From positions 62,391-126,390 of the forward strand of contig MU394099.1 of NCBI GenBank assembly GCA_022578605.1: a stretch of 64,000 nucleotides of DNA, given 5' to 3'. Source of the DNA: Camillea tinctor. Its lineage: Eukaryota > Ascomycota > Sordariomycetes > Xylariales > Xylariaceae. The notes below the pieces were generated by a model. It was not told the origin of the DNA and made no database searches. It saw nothing but the letters and a program-made list of their open reading frames with translations. The translations under genes and the position numbers were made by a program. How positions within the stretch are numbered: position 1 is the stretch's first letter; each line of letters opens with the position of its first letter. Below, one piece after another: positions 26,794 through 38,666 of this stretch.

Positions 26794-29700
26794 TCACTCA
26801 TGAATCAAGTCTATTGTTGGACCTGGATCGGGGCTCTGTTCCTTGCTGCTTCCGACACTCTGCTCCTCTACCGCCTGGCTGACGAATTCGCCCCATCCTT
26901 TTCCTCCCGTGCGCATGACAAGATAGGGGTTGATGTCGGCCGTGAAGTACCTCTCTCGTCTTATGCTTGCTCGAGAGCCACCTTCTAGGGCTGAATATGC
27001 ACTTCTGGTCGTACGCATTCGCTTCTTTCCGGGCTGCGCGCCTTCGCTAAGAAGGGTGCTGCGTGAGCGACGTTCTTGCTGGAGCTGTTGATCATATGTC
27101 ACGATGCTGCGCACATACGGAGCTATATCTAGGGTGATCATTTCCATGGTCCTGTCAAATACCGATGGGTCTAAATAACCACCAGCCATGACCTTCTCTG
27201 AAACGGCAATGGGATCAAAAGCGACGCTATAGTCGGAACGAGTTATTCCTTCCTCCGCCTTTAGAGAATCAGCCAGGCAATCCTCGATCTCGTTGATAGC
27301 CTGTGATTCGTTCAAAGGTGGAAAAGGGAGTACGCTCTCATGAACTGGTCGGTCAGTCCGAAGCTGTTTTCGAGCCAGGTTTCTCATCGTGGATGAGAAA
27401 TCCGATGAGAAGGTGTTAAAATGACTTAGAGGTGTGGCTTCTATGAGCTGTCGACCAATAATATAATCATCCCTGCTCTTTGCTGGAACACTTGGGTCCG
27501 TAGCATCCATAGAAATTTGATATGATGTAGGTGAAGTATGTGCTCCAAAGAGGTCGCAGTCACTCATTAGGTCTGTAAATGCATCAACTGATGTCAACAG
27601 TGCAAGACGATCCTCAGCAGAACATTCGGGATTCGTAGCTTTTGTAGCCCAGGACGAGAAACCTTGTGATTTACTTGAGTCAAACACGTCGAAGCCCCAG
27701 AAATCCCAGGCCTGGTGGTGTAGTTCTTCTTCGACCGAACGTGGTCCCGACTCTACAACAGCCGAGTCTCGGTTGAGCCAGCCCATGCCCGCATGATATG
27801 TATCCTGACTGACCACTCGAATAGTATTGCCCTCCTCATCAATATCGCTGCCTTTTGGCCACCTTGGGTAAAACCAGTCAAAGCCACCTCGGATATCTCC
27901 AACACCGATCTGACACCAATAATTGAGCTCCGTGATAGAAGCACGCAGATCATGGCCACGCGAGTCGTATAGTGCTTCAACCGGGTGTCTGCGAAGAGCA
28001 TGTCCTTCATTGGCGGCAATTAACAGCAGCAGGTCGACCGCGAGATCTTTGGGAGGACTAAAGAAGCGGAAAATTCCATATAAGCTCAGATTTTGAAGTG
28101 GGACCAACGATTCGTCGTTGCAGGTCATGATGAAAGGGCGCTTCGATTGTGAGATCATGGAGATAATAGTGGCCCAGAACTGTTTATCTTCTTCATAGAG
28201 AATGTCGACCTCCTCCAGTAAGATCAGGGACTGTTTCTGGTTTTTGCTGGGTTTCTTGGACTCCTTCGGGCTGCAAGACTCGGTTGTAGACGAGGTTTCG
28301 GGTTTGCCAGTTGGTTGACCGGATTTGATAGGCTTGGGCTTCAAAAACGCTGTCATCATGCCCTGCTTGCCAGATTTTACGTCTCGCAAAAGTTCATCAT
28401 CCACAGGAGCTTCCTCCCGAACGTCCTCTTTTCTTTTTTGGTGCTGGACAAGGTGGTTGCGTGTCATATCGCCAACCTTTTCCAGGATGTCTTTGCCGTT
28501 CCTTCGCGCTCCTGGGTTAATCTCGAATATTTCGAAATCTAGCTCTTTCGCAATGGCGTATACTGTAGCTGTCTTGCCACAACCGTGAGGACCACTAAGA
28601 ACGACTGCATTGGTTAGGCGCTTCGCATCCTTGGGGTTTCCGGATCGCAGGACTGTCCTCGCCTGCGACCCGCCCGGTTGCCAGTCCAGTTCTGATTCGG
28701 AAACTTCACCCATCTCGCTGGCCTCCTCGTCGCTGGATACAACAAAGTCTTCTAGCTTCTTCCGCTTGCGCCTCTTCTTCGCTGGTGCGGTCGCTTTGGG
28801 CTTAAAATTACTATCCGGAAGCCCAGTATCTACAGCCTGGACTTTCAGCGTCTGGAGCCAATCTCGTAACAGCTCAGCTTCACGACCAGACTGGAGCACC
28901 CGATCAGCAGACGAAGGCGCGTGCTTTTGCGCCCATGCGGTAGTTTCGCATGTCGCTCTGTCAAAGGCCGACAGCGCAGTCCGGATGGATTTGTACGCGT
29001 GAGTAATGGCCGGATGCGTTTTTGCACTGTTAGTACAGCGCCATGTTCGCAACTCGCCCGAGATTCTCTCTTGAAGCTTCTTCCCGCTCTCGAAATGTCT
29101 GGTGGGGATTCTCACTACCGGCGCAGGGGGTTGGAAGTCCTGCTCGTTGGCTGCTTGAAGCTCTTTGGTAATCTGTGGAATATTCAAGTTCACAGTAGCA
29201 CGGTGCATGATACTCTCTTCCTCACTAAGTCGGATTTCCTGCCCTTTAGCTTTGCGCCTCTTGGATAGTATTCCTAGATCCACCAGATCATTACCGCTCG
29301 TAACTGAGGGCTCGTCACCACGAACATGCGTCATCCCTGCCCAAGGCCATGCCGGATGCTGCGCACCTGGTACTTTCAACCCCCCAGCCCTCATACCGAT
29401 ATGGGGGATTTTGAACTTGGACGGCGCGGGTCTAGAGTGCTTCGGAGAGCAAGGAGTAGAGGTGAAAATGGTCTGTCGCTTCTTTGTGTCTTCCTTTGGC
29501 TTCTCCTCCGTGTTAGAAGAGTTCATCTTGGCCTTGCCCTGGAAGAAGGGATGGGTCGGTTTCTTAGGCGTCACAACTTTTGGTGTTGTTTTTTTACCTC
29601 CCCCTTCGTTCGCCGAGGCTTTGGTGGAGCCATGGCTTGACGGTGGTGTATTTATCACGGGAGCGGGAGGCTCATAGGTATGCCTGGTATGACCGAGGAG

Positions 29701-30342
29701 GATACTCTCGATCTGTTGCCCAATTCGCTTGCACGCTTCGTCGTCGTCGCCACCATAAGGCAAAGACACGATACGAGGTTTCGGTTTTCGGCCCCGTTTA
29801 GCAGGGGGTTTCGAAGGGGTAGGGTCTGTAGTAGGAGGCATGGATTTTGGCTTCGGCGGAGAACCAATGGTGCCGGTCTTGGGGTTAAATATCAGTAACT
29901 TCTGTGGTTTGGAGGAAGATATGGGCAGGTTGGTATCGTTCTTGTCCTTCAGTATGTTGTTCGTCTCGGTTGGCGTGACTGTCTCGGTAGGCATAGGCGT
30001 AACTAGGGATGGATCTAAGGGAAATGGCACATCGTGACGAGAATTGGTGCAGGAACCAGTGTCTACTATAGCTATAGGCTGCTGCTGCTCTTGAAATTGC
30101 CGTTTGGGGCTAGGTTCAGACTCTGTCTTTGCGCGCTTCCTTTTGCGCTCGCTCGCGACCCCATTGCTGTCGGTAGAGTCGTGTGAAGATGGGTCTGAAT
30201 GTGGACTGCATGAGGGATCAGGAGTGGCTGGCATCACCGGCATCACGGCGTCTATCTCAGCCTTAGATAGAGGTTTGGGGGCAACGAAGAAAGGATGAAG
30301 TTTGCGGTTATCCATCTTGACACTACCGGTATCTCCATCCAT
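26794..30342 (-). CDS. ELG1: Elg1/ATAD5-type AAA+ PCNA unloader
   Basis: One exon encodes 1,182 residues. Elg1 forms an RFC-like complex with Rfc2-5 and removes PCNA, preferably SUMO- or ubiquitin-modified, from DNA behind the fork. The AAA+ region is in the second half: Walker A GPHGCGKT (584-591), then INPGARRNGKDILEKVGD, Walker B LILLEEVDIL (about 706-715) and a sensor-1-like FIMTCNDESLVPL (about 737-749). The long N-terminus is disordered and basic, with two HPFF motifs (RKLHPFFVAPK near 16-19, PTHPFFQGK near 264-267). A QGMMTAFL at 660-667 matches the PIP-box pattern Q-x-x-M-x-x-F-L. The C-terminal helical part ends in DPGPTIDLIHE. It is divergent from the Utp8-like gene, and its promoter holds two CGCGT cores. 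Confusion with Rfc1 or Ctf18 is unlikely because no BRCT domain is present and the helicase-proximal sequence matches Elg1. Confidence 0.85.
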   Translation of the reverse strand: MDGDTGSVKMDNRKLHPFFVAPKPLSKAEIDAVMPVMPATPDPSCSPHSDPSSHDSTDSNGVASERKRKRAKTESEPSPKRQFQEQQQPIAIVDTGSCTNSRHDVPFPLDPSLVTPMPTETVTPTETNNILKDKNDTNLPISSSKPQKLLIFNPKTGTIGSPPKPKSMPPTTDPTPSKPPAKRGRKPKPRIVSLPYGGDDDEACKRIGQQIESILLGHTRHTYEPPAPVINTPPSSHGSTKASANEGGGKKTTPKVVTPKKPTHPFFQGKAKMNSSNTEEKPKEDTKKRQTIFTSTPCSPKHSRPAPSKFKIPHIGMRAGGLKVPGAQHPAWPWAGMTHVRGDEPSVTSGNDLVDLGILSKRRKAKGQEIRLSEEESIMHRATVNLNIPQITKELQAANEQDFQPPAPVVRIPTRHFESGKKLQERISGELRTWRCTNSAKTHPAITHAYKSIRTALSAFDRATCETTAWAQKHAPSSADRVLQSGREAELLRDWLQTLKVQAVDTGLPDSNFKPKATAPAKKRRKRKKLEDFVVSSDEEASEMGEVSESELDWQPGGSQARTVLRSGNPKDAKRLTNAVVLSGPHGCGKTATVYAIAKELDFEIFEINPGARRNGKDILEKVGDMTRNHLVQHQKRKEDVREEAPVDDELLRDVKSGKQGMMTAFLKPKPIKSGQPTGKPETSSTTESCSPKESKKPSKNQKQSLILLEEVDILYEEDKQFWATIISMISQSKRPFIMTCNDESLVPLQNLSLYGIFRFFSPPKDLAVDLLLLIAANEGHALRRHPVEALYDSRGHDLRASITELNYWCQIGVGDIRGGFDWFYPRWPKGSDIDEEGNTIRVVSQDTYHAGMGWLNRDSAVVESGPRSVEEELHHQAWDFWGFDVFDSSKSQGFSSWATKATNPECSAEDRLALLTSVDAFTDLMSDCDLFGAHTSPTSYQISMDATDPSVPAKSRDDYIIGRQLIEATPLSHFNTFSSDFSSTMRNLARKQLRTDRPVHESVLPFPPLNESQAINEIEDCLADSLKAEEGITRSDYSVAFDPIAVSEKVMAGGYLDPSVFDRTMEMITLDIAPYVRSIVTYDQQLQQERRSRSTLLSEGAQPGKKRMRTTRSAYSALEGGSRASIRRERYFTADINPYLVMRTGGKGWGEFVSQAVEEQSVGSSKEQSPDPGPTIDLIHE

Positions 30343-31028
30343 GATGGCGACTATGACGCTACGAACGGGATTCGTACGTCAGAGCAAAAAAAGATCAATA
30401 GTGAGAATGAGAAAAAAAGGATAAGAATAAAGCTAACAGCATCAAGTGAAATCGTCAACCATCATCGTTAAGAAATATGTAGTGAATAGAAAATTTAGTG
30501 GTTTAAGTTTAGGAATTTTGAATGACCATAATAAGTGTTGACTGCTTAATACCTAGGTAGGTACAAAATACCTGAAGCACCACATAGAATGAAAAGTCGC
30601 GTCTGACAAAGCTATAAAGGCGCGTCCCACCGCGACTGCCCATCCACTTTAAGTTTTTTAAGTGCATCATAGGTAAAGTAAAAGCTAGGTACTTCGTACT
30701 CCGTACTAACCCAATTATTTAATCCCCCAGTCCCCACCTGCAGATGCCAATGGATCCCATCGTAGCTGCGTACCTAAGTACCTCCACTAGATCTTAGGTA
30801 ATCACCTACCTATGGATCTTTAGCGTCGGAGCTTGTCGCATTGGAACCACCGACTCTGAACTTTTTTTTTTCTCTTAACTATCCTTGCGACAAGCTCTTA
30901 GAGAGAGACAGACAAGACTCTCCCCCAAAAAATATTCACCAGAGTTACTTTACTTACGAACGAGCTGCTACAACGAACAACTTCCCCTCCATTATCTTTG
31001 CCGTATAACGGCCAGTTTCATTTTCAGC
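30343..31028. other. Bidirectional promoter, Elg1 and Utp8-like genes
   Basis: The 686 bases separate two divergent start codons. They contain CGCGT cores at 30598-30602 and 30621-30625, TAGGTA/TACCTA tracts, and a pyrimidine tract just upstream of the Utp8-like leader. No gene is seen inside. Confidence 0.6.
30598..30625 (-). promoter_or_regulatory. Paired MBF-like (ACGCG) sites upstream of Elg1
   Basis: On the Elg1 coding strand the sites read GACGCGAC and GACGCGCC, 23 bases apart and about 260-280 bases from the ATG. ACGCG is the core bound by the MBF (Mbp1/Swi6, Cdc10) complex that drives G1/S transcription of replication genes in yeasts. The assignment rests on motif and gene function only. 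Confidence 0.45.
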
Positions 31029-33936
31029 ATGGCTTCCAATTTTGAAGTTCAAAAGCCCTGTGTGCTGAATACTCTACCTCGACCTCTCGACCCCACAACT
31101 GGTCGTTATGTCGTCGGCGAAGTCTATGGATCGAGACCTGGCTCGCGCAAGAGAAAGAGAAGAACCGAGTTGACCGTGGGAATTGACGGAGAAGCAGTTA
31201 ATATCTACGATGTATGTATATGCATGATATCCAATTTTTATTAAGATTGGACAGATACTTACCATAGTTTCTTTCTTTGTTTCTTCCCAGATCATGTCGG
31301 CCAGACTGGTAACTTCGTATCCCATCCCCCCTCAGTCTCGGATTACTTGTCCCTCGTGTTCCATTCGGCGGAGAGGCGAGGGGGCCAACGAGATCGCAAG
31401 ATACACCTACTCAGCTACGCAAGAGTACAAGAAACACAAAGTCACTCTATTCAAAGACCAGGTGGATGCGGCAGGCAAGACAACCTCCTCCACCCATTAT
31501 GCTTCTCTGGGTTCAGGCCCATCCGTCGTGTGTCTCGCGCCCTTACTCTCGGCAACCTCGCCTACCAGTACGACACAGCAGGAGGAGCTCTTGGTAGTGA
31601 GAGAAAATGGAGAGATTATTTCTCTAGACCTCGAGAACCTCAAGACGAAATGGGCCTCGAGTCCCACGGCCTTGCAACAAGATCTTGCCGATGGCTCCTC
31701 CAAATCGAACTTTAAGGTCGAATTCTGCCGGCCTGTGCCCATTTCCGAGGTTATCAAGGGCATCTTCAAGGGCGATGGTACCGTTTTCGGTCTGTCTTTG
31801 GGCTCGGCGCAAACCAAGACCGATGAGGGCGAAGTCCTGATCCTCGTTTCGAGCTCTGGCCCCCTGAAGCAACAGACTCGCCATCTCCACATTATTGGTC
31901 TCCTCCAACGAAGCATCATCCAGCTACATACCCTACCCATACTATCGTCCCCGGAACAAGAGGAGGGAGATTCCCAGTACCATCTCGATGCCAGAACAGG
32001 AAGCCTGCTCGAGCTTCGGAAGAAGAAGACCCTGGTCACATATGATCTGACAGCCAGCGTTCCAAAAATTGCTTCTACGCTGGACCCTGAAGGCGCAACT
32101 TCGTTTCTATACCTGAGCAAAACCTCTCTCCTGTGCGCCACCAACCGCCAGTTAAAGGTTTTCAATCCTGTGTTTAGGTCACTACAGGATAGCGTCGAAA
32201 TCGAGCTGAACGAAGACAATGACCCACCATCCTGCCGGCTGGTGGCCTACTTCTCTCTCATGGACTATGCTGTCGCGATTATCGACTCTAACCTGGTCGC
32301 CATTCAGCTGATAGCTCCTAGAAAGCGAAGTGCAAAACGCCGTGCTGAAGGCCTACTCATCGACTCAATCGGGCGTGGGATACACACAGCCAAAAGAGCC
32401 TCCACTGAAGTGTCAAGAGATACGCCAGGGAAATCTGTCTTTTATAACTACATTCCAGGTTCTATCCAGGGAGAGTATTGGCAGAATTGGCTCGGTGATG
32501 AAGCGAAGGCCGATAGACTCCTTGCTGCGAATGATATTGATGGCTTTGAGGCCCTTCTAGCCGAGAAGTTTGGCCTTCAGATCAACAAGTCTCAGGCTCC
32601 TAATGGACCGGACGGTGCCAACGCATCGAAAGACTCTATATCCTGGCAATGGCCAAAATCGCGTACAGGATACCCTCAAGTTGACAGGCGATGGGTCTTG
32701 TACACTATTAACCAGGCATTTCAATGGATTGAGCTTTCATCAACCGGTCAAATTTTAAACCGGTGGTGTCGATGGAATGAGCCTACATCAATCGATCCAA
32801 ACAGCCCTCGCCTAATTTGCATGCTGCCGCAAAGCAATGTGATATACTATCTTGTGGATGCCGGACATTTGACCTTGTCAAATGTAAAGGCAGCTTTCCG
32901 CGGGCGCCTCAGCACCGAGGAACAGGCAGATTCATTCTTAGCGGAGCAACTGATCACACATCTTGCCGATATTGATCCGTCTCTCAAGCTTCTAGTTGCC
33001 TATCTTTCCGCTACCAAACTAGGGGCTATCGAATTACTTCTTGTTCTACGCACACTTATGAGGAGCTTTGAACTCGTACAAGATCCCCGAAAGCCTCTTC
33101 CGAAGCTTCTTACTGAAGGTCCTGCCGAGCAGGCTACGAACGGATCCGACGAGACCGTAGACAACGAAAACATCGTCGTCATGGAACTAGACGACCTCGA
33201 AGACGAGATCCAGAAAACGGTATCCTACCTCAACGAAGATGCGGGAATCCGCGGTACCGGGCTCAGCGTAGCATTCGCCAAGCTCGGCAGCTGTCCGGGC
33301 GTGTCCATGATCAAGGCGTTGCGGTCGACATTCAAGCCGGAGGAGATCCTCTCGCTCGTGCACCTGCTGCGCGTCGAGCTGGTCAAGGGCGGCTGGACGG
33401 CGCGCTACCTCGACCACACCGAGTTCGAGCGCGACCCCACCCTCGATGCCCCGCCCGACGGCATCATCAAGCTGCTCGCGGACCTGCTGGGCCGCTGCGT
33501 CGACTCGATCGGCCCGGGCGGCTGGCTGCTCAACGACGCCCTCCTCGCGGGCAACGACGACGACTCGAGCGACTTCATCGCGTCCCTCAAGCTCGAGGTC
33601 AGCGCCGCGCTCGAAGGCATCGAGGAAGCGGCGTACCTGCGCGGCGTCGTCGGCGAGGCGGTTAGGTTCTGCGAGTCGTCGTCCGTGAAGAAGACCCCTA
33701 CCCCTACTACTACTACTACCACACCAGGGACGGTAGACCTGACCAAGCCTATCCCCTTGCGCATCCGCGAGCCGACCTCGGGGGCCCTGCCCCTGGGTCT
33801 TAAGCCCGCGTCCGAGAGGATCGCACCGCACAAGGTGGTCTCGGGCGGGGAGGTCGTGGCCAGGACCCAGCGCGAGACGGGGCATCTGGTTAGTCAGCAG
33901 GTGGGGGCTTATTCGCTGGAGAGGATTGGTGTTTAG
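31029..33936 (+). CDS. Utp8-like nucleolar protein (t-UTP/UTP-A, small-subunit processome)
   Basis: Exons 31029-31211 and 31291-33936 encode 942 residues; the 79-base intron (GTATGT to CCCAG) leaves phase 0. The start chosen is MASNFEVQKPC; an in-frame Met 48 codons upstream is less likely because the leader there is poorly coding-like. The N-terminal half looks like a beta-propeller with a basic nuclear-type patch (SRKRKRRTE). The segment VTSYPIPPQSRITCPSCSI resembles the YPIP...C region of the Utp8 family. The C-terminal half is helical (LLVAYLSATKLGAIELLLVL) and ends in low-complexity Thr repeats near residue 800. Utp8 belongs to the UTP-A/t-UTP module, which binds nascent pre-rRNA at the start of 40S assembly and supports Pol I transcription in the nucleolus. 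Other t-UTP propeller proteins (Nol11, Utp17) are alternatives. Codons after about 33240 are markedly more GC-rich. Confidence 0.6.
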
Positions 33937-36900
33937 TGATGAAGAAAGGGGAAAGAGAAATAGGAAACGGAAAGTAAATAGGGGGTTGATGGAAGGTGTG
34001 GAAACGAGTCGGGGAGGTTACGATATCTTCCTTTTGAATTCTTCTGGTGGTGTGTGGTAGGGGAAGGGGGGTGTGCCCTGACTAGATGAAGGGAAAAAGG
34101 GGGTTTGGTTTACTTTGAAACTAGATATCTTGTTGATGGGTTTCAGAAGCAGGGAGGGGATATGGTACGTGGAAAGGTAAATATGGCATGCTTGCCTGGC
34201 TTGCCTTCTAGCATAGATACCTAGATTAGGTACTACTGGTCTAGGTTAGGTTATAAAAGATCGCTTGCTGGCTACATACATACATTATTTTTTTCTTTTT
34301 TTTTTTTTTAATTCTTACTTGCGCACCGAACTGGCGACAGGGAAGGGGCCGCCCCCTACCTGAGCCTGAGCCTCTAGGCTAGTGTGTCTACGACGCCCAG
34401 TTGTTATGCTGTTTGTTTGGGAGGAACATGTGTAGAGGGCAATTGAGTTGGGGGAAGGGGGGAGGGGGAGAGGGATGTGTTGAGCTGTACGCTGGACTGA
34501 CGTCCCATGGGCTGTGGAAGAGAGTCTTCGCTGGCTGGTAAGGTAATGCGATTTATGCGTGTACTTGGAGGTAATCGTCCTATCTCATTCTCCCCTGATA
34601 TACGATTTCTCCCTTCATATGCGGTTGTATACCTACATACATAGCGTTGGGTAGAGGGGAGGGAAAAGAAAGGGGTGGAAAGGGAACAGTGAAGGGGTAT
34701 AAAGGGCAGGGGACGGCGATCAGGGGGTGAATATGGTTCTCTTACTCTTTGTTTCTTCAAGAGAGAGGATGGGGAGGGAGGACGCTGGGGAGGACTTGAG
34801 TTGGGTTACTACTACGATGTCGAAGTCATCCCTCTCCCACGACGAGCAAGCCGAAGCTGGTTGAGAAGATAACAGCATAGATAAAACACTTCTTTGTCTT
34901 CCGAAGCGCTTGGCTCGGGCATCCAGAACTTACAAGCCACGCGCGATATAGGTACTACTATTGTATAGATTCTAATTAGGTTAGGCCATGTAGAAACATG
35001 CTCTTTTTTTTTTCTCGGACCTTGTGATATTTTGATTATCTCTGGCAGTAACTCCCGGGAGTGCGTGTTATGGTAGATAGTGCTGTACATGCTACCGGTG
35101 AAGCAGGTTGACAGGTTGGGTACGTAGGTGGATGAGATGGACGATAGAGAAGGAGACTTGAGGGTTCGGGTCAGGGTTGGAAGACTTCCCTGGGACAGCG
35201 ATGAGGAATATTGCATTTTCTATTTATTTATTTATTGATTGCATGGGCTTGCTGATGAGGCCAGGTTAGGTGAGATTTTGCCTATGCAGTTATTTAGGTG
35301 AGGTTTAGTGATCTACGGCGTTTGTCCTTTTTCCCTTTTCCCTTTTTCTTATCTATCATGTTTCGTTATATTGCCATCTTACTCATTTAGCTGTTGGTTT
35401 TTAAAGTACGGTGCATGAATAGGCATCTATTGAACTTATCTGCTTACACGCTTTCTCCCTTTTTGCGGCGAACTTTTGTTTCTCGAAGCTACTTGAATGC
35501 ATACGTTGGTTTCCCACGCCGCATTGAATATATCGTGACTCCATTACCGTCAACTCACTTTGTATCCCCGATCTTGAGACTTAAACTGGGTATAGGGGCT
35601 GTGCATAGAGGGTATACATTTCCGCGCATCTTTGTTTGCATGTATGTACCTTACGTTAGCTACTTGCACCGCCCCCTTCTCCCCTAGCTAGCACAGCGAT
35701 GCGAAATACGGGAGACATTCTAGAATCGTTCTAGAAATTTTAAAGTGGATTAAACCGAGAGGCGGTGCAAATACCGATCTAACTAACTAGTTAGCCCGCT
35801 ATTTAGTAGTCTCGTCTGACCTGAGAGTATAAGTTAGGTAGAATTCCACGGTGAGCGGATCCCCCATCCCTAGCCTACGGCGAAGCAAAGAAAAGTGAGG
35901 TAAGGCGGAGGTGAGCTAAAGTGTATACACAGCCTTGCGGGGAAAACCTATCTGTCCTACATACGCTGTTTAACTGCCTGTAGAACTTGTCTGGTTTATG
36001 TTTGATAATACCGAGGGACAAAAACGGGGATAGTATCAAGATCGTGGCTGCGTGGCAGGGAGTCACAAGGTATATTCCCACGTATGAAGCTCCCCATCTT
36101 TTCCCTTTTTTGCCCTTTTCTTCACACTGCGTCAAATGAAGCTGGGTTCCATAGATTTGGGCCAGGCTAACTAGGCAACTGCTTTAATTTCTACTCGCCT
36201 TACGTTCCCTTGCCGAAGTTAAGGTTGAGCCGAGTTCGGGTGCCGTATTCACGGGGCCGAGCGGTTGATAAGTAGAAAGTAGGTAAGTTTAGCTCGGCTC
36301 GGTAGGAGAGCTGCTTCACCGGTGTAGGTTAGAGAGGTCTAGATTAGTAGCCTGGTGAGCGAGGGAGGGCATGTACGTGGAGAGGACGGCTCGAGGCTCA
36401 ACCGATGATGATGATGCGAGATCTCACCTAGGTAAGCCAAGCCGAGCTGTGTATCTAACCTAACCTACCTAACCTCGAGGTGTTACAAAGGCGTTGTCGA
36501 TATGGTCTAATTAGGTAGCCTAGATATCAATGTGACGAGGAGAAGGGGGTTTATGGACATGGGGATCTCTTTTCTCCCTTTTTTTCCCGCCTCGTTCTTG
36601 TTTGCTCTATTCTCCCATGACCTGAGAACTGACTCTAGGCGTCATTAATTTTTCTTCCCTTTTAGATTTATTATTAACTCGGGTTGTTGGTTCTTGGCTG
36701 TTCTACGTGGTGTCCTTGGGTGTGTATGCTTACTCACCTAAGGTCTATAGGACTGGATCGTACGTATCAAATAGTCAGAAAAAGTGCAAATCTTATCCCC
36801 TCACCCGTTAGTTCATGCCCTATCTTCTCATCTGGCTTCTTCTACCCCGCCTTATCTTCAGAATCTGGTGATTTCGACTTGATCTTAGATTAAATTTCGG

Positions 36901-37510
36901 GCACCAAGATAGGCGTTTGGTCTTGCCTTACTATCTTGCCCGGGTAGTCCTTGGGTCTTTAGATCCCGGGGTAAGATATATGTTAATGTAGGGCTGGTAT
37001 GTGCAAAAACACAAGTCCTAGTCTGTAGGATTCGCGTATAAGGCGAGGCGGGGACAGGAGGAAGGGAGTAGGGAGGGTTCCTTGATAGGAGCCGCATAAT
37101 GACTTGCATGTGGGGGGTGCCTGTCTATTGGATCAGAGTGTTCTTAAGGGTCTCCTATGTCGTATGTATGTTCGAAGGTATGACAGGTATTAGCAGGGCG
37201 TTGAGCTGCCAGCGGATGTTAGTTGTGAGGTGATTCTTACATACTGATCTCCTGGTTACTAACTTGGGTTAACCTAGATTATATGCGTGAATGCGGCTGG
37301 TTACCGGCTAACCACCATGTGGGACAGGATTTATAGACATAACATAACTAACCTATACTTTAGAGGTTACAATCGATCATCAAGATATGCGTGCAGAAAT
37401 TGATATGCATATGGGAAATCATCTTATGCATATTTTTTTAAATTACCTGCATACCTAAGACTTGACGTGGCACACACACATACATATACATGTATAGGTT
37501 ATACACACCC

Positions 37511-37533
37511 ACAAACAAACAAACAAACAAACA
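37511..37533. repeat. ACAA tetranucleotide microsatellite
   Basis: About five and a half consecutive ACAA units lie in noncoding DNA, next to an ACAC/ATAC-rich stretch at 37472-37508. Confidence 0.85.
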
Positions 37534-38596
37534 CCAGATAGATAATCTTATCCATTAAAGGTTATTTTGTATGGGGTAACGAACTAACGAACCTATAGGA
37601 CACGGCAATGATTGAAGGCAACCGCGGGGAAGGAGTGGTTGCCTTCAATTGTACGCCGATTTGTAGGTGCCACCGCCGTAGGGGCAATCTTAAATATTCT
37701 TATCTCGTGCTACACCATGTATCGGGCGTGTTTTGCCACTTGCAACTCTTTGCAACTCTATATGTGCATCCATACGCACCTGGTACGTATGCCCTTAGTA
37801 AACTTGTGTACCTAGGTACTTACATACCTATAGCGAAGTAGGTACATGTAAGTTAAGTTATGTCCCATCACAAGCCAAAAAAAAGTCTTGTCCATCCTTC
37901 TTTCAACCTTCTCTCTTATTGATCCCGTTCCACAAATTGATCAAATGAATGGCTTCAACCAAACTTCCATCTCATCCCGTGATGCAGCTCGTCTTTATAC
38001 CCGGAAGGCGAATTTTAAAGAATTAGTTAGTTCAGTGTTAGTAGTTATGTAGTACTTTTAGTGCATCTCAGCTTTGCTGCCCGAGTTGGGCATTACTCTA
38101 TATTAACCCATATTCTCATTTCTTCCAGCTAACCATTAGTCACAACTTGGTATGTTCGCTTGCTGATTTGATTGATTCATCGGCTGATGGATTGGTGGCC
38201 AATCGACCGTAGGTGGTCAAATGATTGGCAGATTTTTCCCTTTCTTATACTCTCCACATATTTTCAACCTTATACCGGCTATCCGACCTGTCCGACCTGT
38301 CCGACCCGGCGTATGGGTCCGTCAGATATCACCTACAAATTCCAGACTATTATGTAAGTTTCTGGGGTACAGCCCTCGGTCAGCAACTTGAACGCCCTCT
38401 TTGTTATCCAGAACATGCTGCTTCTTGTCGGTCCATACCTGCAGTAAGCCCAGGTTTGCCGGTCCCCGGGGAGGTGATGGTAAGACGGACCATGTGGGAT
38501 TTGGGTCGGGGATGTTGGGTGGATGGATGAGTAGATAAACTTGCAAGTAGCGTGCGTTACCGCACTGCACCGCAACATGACGCCGCAGATTCCTCG

Positions 38597-38666
38597 ATAC
38601 ACATACACATACACATACACGCACACGCACACGCATACGCACACATACACACATATACACATACAA
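38597..38666. repeat. CACATA/CACGCA microsatellite
   Basis: Imperfect repeats of ACATAC and ACGCAC run for about 70 bases in noncoding DNA. Read on either strand they create low-complexity frames of alternating Thr/His/Tyr or Val/Cys/Tyr that should not be taken as genes. Confidence 0.85.

Noticed and set aside
34812..35216. 134-codon minus-strand frame
   Set aside because: Ser/Thr-rich start looks gene-like, but nothing is recognised and no continuing exon was found; left as unproven.
36440..36480. Telomere-like repeats (CCTAACCTAACC)
   Set aside because: Irregular CCTAA/CCTACC tracts, not TTAGGG arrays; they match the short motifs scattered through this genome.
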